Below are positions 57,930 through 64,000 of a stretch of DNA of 64,000 bases, in pieces. Made by a program: the position numbers and the translations under genes. The DNA comes from Verrucomicrobiia bacterium (GTDB lineage: Bacteria > Verrucomicrobiota > Verrucomicrobiia > Limisphaerales > UBA11358), in NCBI GenBank assembly GCA_031290985.1, contig JARLJW010000014.1:1-64000 (forward strand), read 5' to 3'. Numbering within the stretch: position 1 is the stretch's first letter; each line of letters begins with the position of its first letter. The notes beneath the pieces were generated by a model, which saw only the letters and a program-made list of their open reading frames with translations, had not been told where the DNA came from and searched no databases.

Positions 57930-60530
57930 ATGTGTCAGGCTCCCACCGGGAAGATTTTTGCATTTTCAAGCACGCGAACAACCCGCCCCGTCCTCATCCT
58001 TTTGCTTCTGGCATCGCTGCTGGCACCTTGGTTGCTTCAGGGGCAGACCTCCGCTCCTGCCGTGAACACCGGCGCGCCGCCGCCCTGGGTTGAGGTCAGC
58101 CCGCAAGACAACAACGGCCCCCTGCCCCCAAATTCGGAATCACACGGCTCGTTTCTCATCCTGTTTGAACAGCAGATAAACGCCGCGACCTCCGAGAAAT
58201 ACGTCCACGTCATCAAGCGGATTAATAATGAGAGCGGTGTTCAAAACGGTGCCAACCTCTCGTTCGCCTTCGATCCGTCTTTCCAAAAACTGGTGGTCCA
58301 CCAGATTGTCATTCATAGAAATGATCAGTCCATTGAACGGCTCGATCCGGCAAAATTTAAAATCATCCAGCAGGAAGCCGACCTGGACCGGCAGATTTAC
58401 AACGGCACATTGTCCGCCGTGCTTTTTCTGGAAGATGTCCGCGTTGGTGACCGGATTGAATATGCCTACACCTTGAGCGGCGAAGACCCCGGTTGGCGCG
58501 GCCAGTATGCCGAAGTGTTCCTCGCCGCGTGGCCCATCCCCGTCCAGCATCTGCGCCATCGCGTGCTCTGGCCCCGGGATCGCGAACTCTTCTTCAAATC
58601 ATTTGGCATCTCCGCCGCGCCTCAAATAAAAACCAGCGACCACCACCGGGAATATGTCTGGGATTGGCGGGATGTGCCGGCCGTGGCCTTCGAAGATCAG
58701 GTGCCCTCCTGGTACCCGGCCTACCCGTTCGTTCAAATCAGCTCGTTCAAGGATTGGGCCGAAGTATCCGCCTGGGCGACCGGATTGTTTGCCGGCACCA
58801 ATCTGGACGCCCCTGAACTGACGGTGCAAACGGGCGAATTGAAACACCCGGATGCCACCGCCGAACAATCCATTCAGGGCGCCTTGGATTTTGTGCAGAC
58901 CAGCATCCGTTATCTGGGCATCGAGCTCGGCGAAAATTCCTTCCGGCCGACCGATCCGGCGACCGTCCTGCACCGGCGTTTTGGCGACTGCAAAGACAAG
59001 GCGTTTTTGTTGTGCACCCTGCTTCACGGGCTTGGTTTTGAAGCCACGCCGGTTTTGGTGGCCACCGGCTACCGCCAGACCCTGCCGGATCTTTTGCCTG
59101 CCCCCAATGATTTCAACCATGCCATTGTCCGGGTCGCCACCGGCCAAAAGACGTACTGGGTCGATCCCACCGCCGGTTACCAGCGCGGTCCTCTGGCTGG
59201 CCGCTACCTGCCCGCTTATACGTTCGGCCTGCTGACCCGGCCGGGTGAAAAAGATTTGACCCCCATTCCCGCCGCGGCCGGCGGCTGGCCGGAAGCTTTT
59301 ACCCTCGAGGAGTTCCGGGTTTCCGGCCAGAAGTCGCCCGCGACCTTGACCGTCACCTCCACTTACAACGGCTGTGACGCGGAATGGATGCGCGCCGTGC
59401 TTGCCTCGGCCGGACAAGAAACCCTCGCAAAAAGCTATCTCAACGATTACGCCCAGTTTTATCCTGGAACGATTTCCCGCGCCCCGCTGATCCTCATCGA
59501 CAAGAATACGAACTCGCTCACCCTCATCCACCAATACCTCATCACCAATTTCTGGTCATTAAGCGCCGACAAGTTGCGTTACGTGTGCCGTTTCTATCCG
59601 CTCGGCATCCACAGTTGGATCACCAAACCCGAAACCGTGAATCGCTCCCTGCCCTTGGAACTTTCTTTTCCACGCCAGCGAACCGTCGAGACCCGGATTT
59701 ATCTGCCGCGCGAATTCAAGCTCTCAAACGTCACCAACATCTTTCGTGGTCCGGCCGCGGAGTTGTATGTTCAACGCCACGTCACTCCCCGGACGGTCGA
59801 CTTGAAATACATCTACCGCTCTCTCACCAACCAGGTTCCCGCCTCCTTGACCCCGGCGCATCTGAAAAGCTTGGATGAGATGGAGAACGCCATCAATTAC
59901 TCGCTTACTTGGCAAAACCTGGACGGCACGGGCGGTCATCGCTTCAACTGGCCCGTGTTCCTGCTCGCAGTATTCTATGCCCTCGTTTGCGCGGTGGCTT
60001 TAGTGATGCTTTACCGGCATCAATCCCGCGCTCCCCGGTCCGAGCCGGTGCCGGCGGCGGATCCCCAACTCGTTGGCTTGGGCGGCTGGCTGATCTTGGT
60101 CGGGATAAGCCTTTTTGTCGGCCCCCTTCGCATTATCAGTCTCATCATTCGTTATTCGAATTCTTTTTCCGGGTACACCTGGCAGGCGTTGACCACGCCA
60201 GGGGGCACCGGCTACAGCCCGGTTTGGGCGCCGCTCCTGTGTTTTGAACTTCTCGGCCAAATGACCCTTTTCGCGCTGGCGGTGTTTGCCTTGGTGCTGT
60301 TTTTCCAAAAACGACGCGCCTTTCCCAAATGGTTCATAATTCTGATCGTCGCGAATGCCGTCTTTTCTATGGTCGATGTGGCTGCCGTGCATGGCCTCAT
60401 TAAATCACCACCCTCCGCCGGTGCCAGCACTAGCGAGCAACGCGCCTTTTTTCAAATTTTAATCGGGCTGTGCATCTGGATCCCCTATATGTGCATCTCC
60501 AAACGGGTTAGAGCGACCTTCACCCGCTGA
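57930..60530 (+). CDS. DUF3857 - transglutaminase-like membrane protein with DUF2569-like end
   Basis: The 866-aa protein has an N-terminal hydrophobic signal/anchor (about 20-38) and a DUF3857 domain (about 70-240). The transglutaminase-like domain (about 290-420) has catalytic C354 in FGDCKDKA, H397 in FNHAIV and D412 in WVDPTAG. A beta-rich region (DUF3858-like, about 440-660) follows. The last about 200 residues hold a membrane helix (about 672-695) and a DUF2569-like four-helix part (LGGWLILVGISLFVGPL). The catalytic domain should face the periplasm. Transglutaminase-like proteins can act as proteases or cross-linkers. The real reaction is unknown. The start lies 71 bp after the aldo/keto reductase and no ribosome site is obvious. 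Confidence 0.85.
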   Translation: MCQAPTGKIFAFSSTRTTRPVLILLLLASLLAPWLLQGQTSAPAVNTGAPPPWVEVSPQDNNGPLPPNSESHGSFLILFEQQINAATSEKYVHVIKRINNESGVQNGANLSFAFDPSFQKLVVHQIVIHRNDQSIERLDPAKFKIIQQEADLDRQIYNGTLSAVLFLEDVRVGDRIEYAYTLSGEDPGWRGQYAEVFLAAWPIPVQHLRHRVLWPRDRELFFKSFGISAAPQIKTSDHHREYVWDWRDVPAVAFEDQVPSWYPAYPFVQISSFKDWAEVSAWATGLFAGTNLDAPELTVQTGELKHPDATAEQSIQGALDFVQTSIRYLGIELGENSFRPTDPATVLHRRFGDCKDKAFLLCTLLHGLGFEATPVLVATGYRQTLPDLLPAPNDFNHAIVRVATGQKTYWVDPTAGYQRGPLAGRYLPAYTFGLLTRPGEKDLTPIPAAAGGWPEAFTLEEFRVSGQKSPATLTVTSTYNGCDAEWMRAVLASAGQETLAKSYLNDYAQFYPGTISRAPLILIDKNTNSLTLIHQYLITNFWSLSADKLRYVCRFYPLGIHSWITKPETVNRSLPLELSFPRQRTVETRIYLPREFKLSNVTNIFRGPAAELYVQRHVTPRTVDLKYIYRSLTNQVPASLTPAHLKSLDEMENAINYSLTWQNLDGTGGHRFNWPVFLLAVFYALVCAVALVMLYRHQSRAPRSEPVPAADPQLVGLGGWLILVGISLFVGPLRIISLIIRYSNSFSGYTWQALTTPGGTGYSPVWAPLLCFELLGQMTLFALAVFALVLFFQKRRAFPKWFIILIVANAVFSMVDVAAVHGLIKSPPSAGASTSEQRAFFQILIGLCIWIPYMCISKRVRATFTR

Positions 60531-60906
60531 CCATGAAAAATCCAGGACAAGTAAGGCCAGCACCCGCGCCATCGGCCTGCTCTGGCACCTGCATCCCGCA
60601 AATCCTGCCGGGCTTCCCGCTCAAAACATTTATTGCCGCGGCCCGCAACCAATTCCGTTTAGTGCTTGAATGTTGTCTCCCCGGGCTTTTCTAACCAAGC
60701 CTCGTTTGCCAACTAACACCCATGCACTTCCCCTCAATTCCAGCAAGGGCTTCAGCGCCCCCGGTGTCGGGATGAAAGAAACTGAATGCTCCGAAACCTC
60801 CGGCCACCAATAGGGGTTTCCCTTATCCGGCTAGTTGTTTCTCAACCCCACCAATCAGGGGTCACACCAATTGTAGATTGTCATGCAGTAGTCTTAAATT
60901 GTCCCC
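60531..60906. other. Intergenic region upstream of the AraC regulator, no gene
   Basis: I see no protein or RNA gene in these 376 bp. Near its end there is a short inverted repeat (ACCCC...GGGGT, about 60846-60863) and a candidate promoter directly before the AraC gene. Confidence 0.5.
60871..60899 (+). promoter_or_regulatory. Candidate promoter of the PocR-AraC/kinase/regulator operon
   Basis: TTGTAG (60871-60876) and TTAAAT (60894-60899) are 17 bp apart. The predicted transcript start falls almost on the ATG at 60907, so the mRNA would have little or no leader. This fits the absence of a ribosome site. Confidence 0.4.
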
Positions 60907-61881
60907 ATGCAAACAATATTTGCCAGTGCCAACAACGAGGTCGCCACAGAAGCTCCCCGCTTCAAGACGGAGAGCCTGCCGGCGAATAACACCGAAAACG
61001 GCAACACCAACCGCGCGTTGGTCGATGCGCTCGTGAACTCCAAAATCTACAAGGATTACGAACGCGCCTTCAGCGACATGACCGGCCTGCCCATCGCCCT
61101 GCAGCCCGTCGAAACCTGGCAGCTGCCCCACCACAACAAGCGCAACGAAAATCCGTTCTGCGAGTTGATGGCGCAAAAGAGCCGCTCCTGCGCCGCCTGT
61201 CTGCAAGTGCAGGAAAAGCTGTGTTTACAAGCCGCCAAGGGCGCCCAGACCGTCACCTGCGCCGTCGGCCTCTCCGACAGCGCCGTGCCCGTCTGGATGA
61301 GCGACCGCCTCATCGGCTTCCTTCAGATCGGCCAGGTCTTCCGCAAAAAACCCACCACCGCCCAGTTCGAAAAAGTTTTCAAGCTCACCAAACAATGGGG
61401 CATCGAAACCGACCGCGAAACGCTCCGCAAGGCCTTCTTCGCCGGCCGCGTCGTCACCCCCAAGGAGCATGACTCCGCCCTCAAGCTGTTGACAATTTTT
61501 GCCCAGCATCTGGCAATGGTCAGCAACCAGGTTTTCATCCAGCGCGAAAACTCCGAGCCGCCCGTCATCACCAAGGCCAAGACCTACATCCAGGAACATC
61601 AGACCGAGGAACTCTCCCTCACGCAGGTCGCCAAGGCCGTCAACATGAGCAGCTACTACTTCTGCAAGATGTTCAAGAAAATCGCCGGCATCAATTTCAC
61701 GGACTACGTCTCCCGCGTCCGCATCGAGAAATCCAAGAACCTCCTGCTCAACCCCAACCTCCGCGTGAGCGAGATCGCCTTTGAAGTCGGTTTCCAGTCC
61801 CTCACCCACTTCAACCGCGTGTTCAAGAAGATCCTCAACGAATCGCCGACCGAATACCGCGCCAAACTCCTGGCCCGCTAA
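60907..61881 (+). CDS. PocR-domain AraC-family transcriptional regulator
   Basis: The 324-aa protein has a PocR ligand-binding domain (about 40-210) with the cysteine set C85, C95, C98, C106 and C118 (FCELMAQKSRSCAACLQ, VTCAVGLSD), which in this family lies near a small-molecule or metal site. Two AraC helix-turn-helix units follow (about 222-322): LSLTQVAKAVNMSSYYFCKMFKK and VSEIAFEVGFQSLTHFNRVFKK. PocR was named for the propanediol-utilisation regulator, but the effector here is unknown. The kinase gene starts 3 bp after its stop, and a response regulator follows. I infer one signalling operon. Confidence 0.9.
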   Translation: MQTIFASANNEVATEAPRFKTESLPANNTENGNTNRALVDALVNSKIYKDYERAFSDMTGLPIALQPVETWQLPHHNKRNENPFCELMAQKSRSCAACLQVQEKLCLQAAKGAQTVTCAVGLSDSAVPVWMSDRLIGFLQIGQVFRKKPTTAQFEKVFKLTKQWGIETDRETLRKAFFAGRVVTPKEHDSALKLLTIFAQHLAMVSNQVFIQRENSEPPVITKAKTYIQEHQTEELSLTQVAKAVNMSSYYFCKMFKKIAGINFTDYVSRVRIEKSKNLLLNPNLRVSEIAFEVGFQSLTHFNRVFKKILNESPTEYRAKLLAR

Positions 61882-61884
61882 AAC

Positions 61885-63450
61885 ATGCCGCCCGGCAGCT
61901 TGACGAATCATCGCCTGATTGAGGTTGGCAGTCGCGCCAGTTTCGCGGATAGTTTTTACATCCGTGAGATGAAGGACTATCGCAAAATGTCCCGGGTGGA
62001 ACTGCTGGCGTGGATTGAGAAGCTCAAATCCAGCCACTCCCGCCGTACGCGGTCGCATAAGGAAAAGTCCGCCGCCGCCCTGCGCGAGCAGGATGCCCGC
62101 CTCCGCGCCATCCTCGAAACCGCCGTCGAAGGCATCATCACCATCGACGATCACGGCCGCATCGAATCCGTCAACGCGGCCGCGGAAAAAATCTTCGGGT
62201 ACCGCTCCCGCGAAATCATCGGCAAAAACGTCAGCGTCCTCATGCCCATGCCCCATCGCGCGGCGCATGACGGCTACCTGGAAAATTATAAGCAGTCCGG
62301 AGTCGCCCGCATCATCGGCATCGGCCGCGAAGTCTCTGGCCGGCGCAAGGATGGCACCATCTTCCCCATGGACCTGTCTGTGAGCGAAGTCAAACTCGCC
62401 AGCCGCCGCCTTTTCACCGGCTTCATCCGTGACATCACCGAGCGCAAGGAGGCCGAAAAAGCCCTGCTCCATCACGCCGCCCTCGTCGAATCCTCCGATG
62501 ACGCCATCATCGGCAAAACCTTGGACGGCCGCGTCACCAGTTGGAACAATGGCGCGGAACTCGTCTTCGGCTATTCCCGGAAAGAGATGATCGGCAACCC
62601 CATCTCACGCCTGATCCCCCCGGGCCGGAAGAATGAGGAGGCCGACATCTTGAAGCGCATCCGCCGCGGCGAATCCGTCGATCATTTCGAAACCGTGCGT
62701 CGGTGCAAGAACGGTCGGCTCATCGACATCTCCGTGACCATCTCCCCCATCCGCGACCCGGATGGCAATATCATCGGGGCCTCAAAGGTTGCCCGCGACA
62801 TCACTGAACGCAAACGGCTCGAAAAGGAGATCCTCGAGATCAGCGAACGGGAACAGCGCCGCATCGGCCAGGATTTGCACGATGGCCTCTGCCAGCACCT
62901 CGCCGGCATTGAGATGTTGAGCCAGGTGCTCGCCCGGAAACTCGGTCCCCGCAACAAGGCCGCCGCCGCCCGCGCCACCGATATCGCCAAGGCCGTCCGC
63001 GAAGGCATCAGCCAGACCCGCCTCCTCGCCCGCGGCCTCTCGCCCGTCACCCTCGAATCCGAGGGCCTCATGTCCGCCCTCGCCGAACTTGCCTTCAACG
63101 CCGAAAAGATGTTCGGCGTCTACTGCGTCTTCGATTGCCCCAAGGTCGTGAAATTTGAGAATCAGGCCGCCGCCACCCACCTCTTCCGCATCGCCCAGGA
63201 GGCCACCTCCAACGCCATCAAGCACGGCAAGGCCACCATCATCACCATCCGCCTGCACGAGGAACCGGCCGGCGTGCGCCTCAGCGTAAGCGACAACGGC
63301 CGCGGCTTTCCGGAAAATTTCTCCGGCAGCACCGGCATGGGCTTGCGCATCATGCAGACCCGCATCGGCATGGTTGGCGGCACGCTGACCTTCGACCGCC
63401 ATCCCGGCGGCGGCGTCACCGTCAATTTCACCGCCCCCAAAACTCGCTGA
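61885..63450 (+). CDS. PAS-PAS sensor histidine kinase (HisKA_3 / NarX-DegS type)
   Basis: The 521-aa protein has no membrane helix, so it is a cytoplasmic sensor. Two PAS domains are at about 70-190 (ILETAVEGIITIDDHGRI, GYRSREIIGKNV) and about 195-310 (SSDDAIIGKTLDGRVTSWN). The HisKA_3 dimerisation helix has phospho-acceptor H332 in QDLHDGLCQHL. The ATPase domain follows with N-box QEATSNAIKHG, G1 SVSDNGRGF and G2 GMGLRIMQTR. The reported ATG is 3 bp after the AraC stop. ATG 61969 (MKDYRKMSR) would remove 28 residues without known features. It should phosphorylate the NarL-type regulator that starts 5 bp downstream. The signal could be redox or a ligand bound by PAS. Not determinable here. 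Confidence 0.92.
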   Translation: MPPGSLTNHRLIEVGSRASFADSFYIREMKDYRKMSRVELLAWIEKLKSSHSRRTRSHKEKSAAALREQDARLRAILETAVEGIITIDDHGRIESVNAAAEKIFGYRSREIIGKNVSVLMPMPHRAAHDGYLENYKQSGVARIIGIGREVSGRRKDGTIFPMDLSVSEVKLASRRLFTGFIRDITERKEAEKALLHHAALVESSDDAIIGKTLDGRVTSWNNGAELVFGYSRKEMIGNPISRLIPPGRKNEEADILKRIRRGESVDHFETVRRCKNGRLIDISVTISPIRDPDGNIIGASKVARDITERKRLEKEILEISEREQRRIGQDLHDGLCQHLAGIEMLSQVLARKLGPRNKAAAARATDIAKAVREGISQTRLLARGLSPVTLESEGLMSALAELAFNAEKMFGVYCVFDCPKVVKFENQAAATHLFRIAQEATSNAIKHGKATIITIRLHEEPAGVRLSVSDNGRGFPENFSGSTGMGLRIMQTRIGMVGGTLTFDRHPGGGVTVNFTAPKTR

Positions 63451-63455
63451 CTTTC

Positions 63456-64000
63456 ATGGCCACCAAGACCAAAAACCCCGCCCAGCGCCTGCTCGTCATC
63501 GATGACCACCCGATGATGCGCAACGGCCTCGCCCAGTTGATCGACAGCGAAGGCGACCTCAAGGTCACCGCCCAGGCCGACAATGCCGGCCAGGCCATTG
63601 ACCTCGTCGCAAAACAGAAATTTGACCTCGTCCTCTGCGACATCTCCCTGCCCGATAAAAACGGCCTTGAACTGATCAAGGACATCCGCGCGCTGCGCCC
63701 CGAGCTCCCCATCCTCGTCGTCTCCATGCACGACGAAATGATCTACGCCGAGCGCGTGCTCCGCGCCGGCGGCCGCGGCTACATCATGAAACAGGAGGGC
63801 GGCGAAAAATTCATCCGCGCCATCCGGCAGGTGCTTTCCGGGCAGATCTTTGTCAGCGACAAAATGTCCTCCCGCATCCTGGAAATCTTCTCCGGCGGCG
63901 CCAAAAAGAACGACGATTCACCCGTCTCCCGCCTGTCCGACCGCGAATTCGAGGTCTTCCAGCTCATCGGCCACGGCAAGGGCACCCGCGACATCGCCGG
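63456..64000 (+). CDS. NarL/FixJ-type response regulator, 5' part (cut by window end)
   Basis: The frame starts with ATG 63456, 5 bp after the kinase stop, and is open to the window end (181 codons and two bases). The receiver domain shows D16/D17 (VIDDHP), phospho-acceptor D62 (LCDISLPDKNG), S90 (VVSMHDE) and K112 (GYIMKQEGG). From about residue 160, LSDREFEVFQLIGHGKGTRDIA is the first part of a LuxR-type helix-turn-helix. It is the evident partner of the upstream HisKA_3 kinase, since that kinase class pairs with NarL-type regulators. Only the end of the DNA-binding domain is missing. Confidence 0.92.
   Translation, partial: MATKTKNPAQRLLVIDDHPMMRNGLAQLIDSEGDLKVTAQADNAGQAIDLVAKQKFDLVLCDISLPDKNGLELIKDIRALRPELPILVVSMHDEMIYAERVLRAGGRGYIMKQEGGEKFIRAIRQVLSGQIFVSDKMSSRILEIFSGGAKKNDDSPVSRLSDREFEVFQLIGHGKGTRDIA

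Noticed and set aside
1-64000. tRNA, rRNA, riboswitch or prophage genes
   Set aside because: I looked in the gaps and saw no cloverleaf, rRNA-like or known riboswitch pattern, and no integrase, capsid or terminase gene. A covariance-model search could still find small RNAs.

Overview
The window looks like a piece of a verrucomicrobial chromosome, probably of the Pedosphaera/Limisphaerales type. I infer this from content, since no marker gene is present. The evidence is secreted proteins thousands of residues long built of Calx-beta and delta-60 repeats, a pilus-like locus matching Akkermansia Amuc_1098-1101, tandem DUF1080 proteins, an ECF sigma factor with a large extra C-terminal part, a DUF3857-transglutaminase protein, GC-rich DNA and many REP-like palindromes between genes. 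I see no tRNA, rRNA, CRISPR array, transposase or phage gene.

Region 1 (1-907) is the 3' end of a secreted or fibre-like protein with a self-cleaving S74 chaperone domain. Region 2 (about 1450-36750) is one long minus-strand block. Read in transcription order it holds a PilM-PilN-like fusion, an Amuc_1100-like protein, an Amuc_1099-like protein, a secretin broken into two separately exported polypeptides, a FEN-type nuclease, three large secreted proteins (671, 968 and 1035 aa), a 5387-aa giant protein, an S53 peptidase and coaE, closed by a clear intrinsic terminator. Gaps are mostly 1-20 bp or 4-bp overlaps, so much of the block is probably co-transcribed. I infer that the secretin complex and the large surface proteins may be functionally linked.

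Region 3 (36.9-41.8 kb, plus strand) carries acylphosphatase, a metallophosphoesterase, a heptosyltransferase-like GT9, a REC-HDOD regulator and two DUF1080 proteins. Region 4 (42-50 kb) has a GH76/LamG/FN3 secreted glycosidase, a sugar-isomerase-like TIM barrel, rpsU, an ECF sigma factor with a membrane and beta-sandwich extension, and a GH5-like glycosidase. DUF1080, GH76, GH5 and the isomerase suggest polysaccharide use. Region 5 (50.6-60.5 kb) has a fusion of an 11-CXXCH multihaem cytochrome c to cytochrome b, a GT4 glycosyltransferase carrying in-frame repeat DNA, a DUF2330/HEAT protein, an aldo/keto reductase and a DUF3857/transglutaminase membrane protein. Region 6 (60.9-64.0 kb) is a regulatory operon: a PocR-AraC regulator, a PAS histidine kinase and a NarL-type response regulator cut by the window edge.

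The strongest second-look signals are the split secretin, the two-fold internal duplication of the giant protein, a P domain whose halves lie at the end of the giant protein and inside the neighbouring S53 peptidase, a palindromic repeat pair translated inside a glycosyltransferase, and a decayed copy of the 5' end of the aldo/keto reductase gene.
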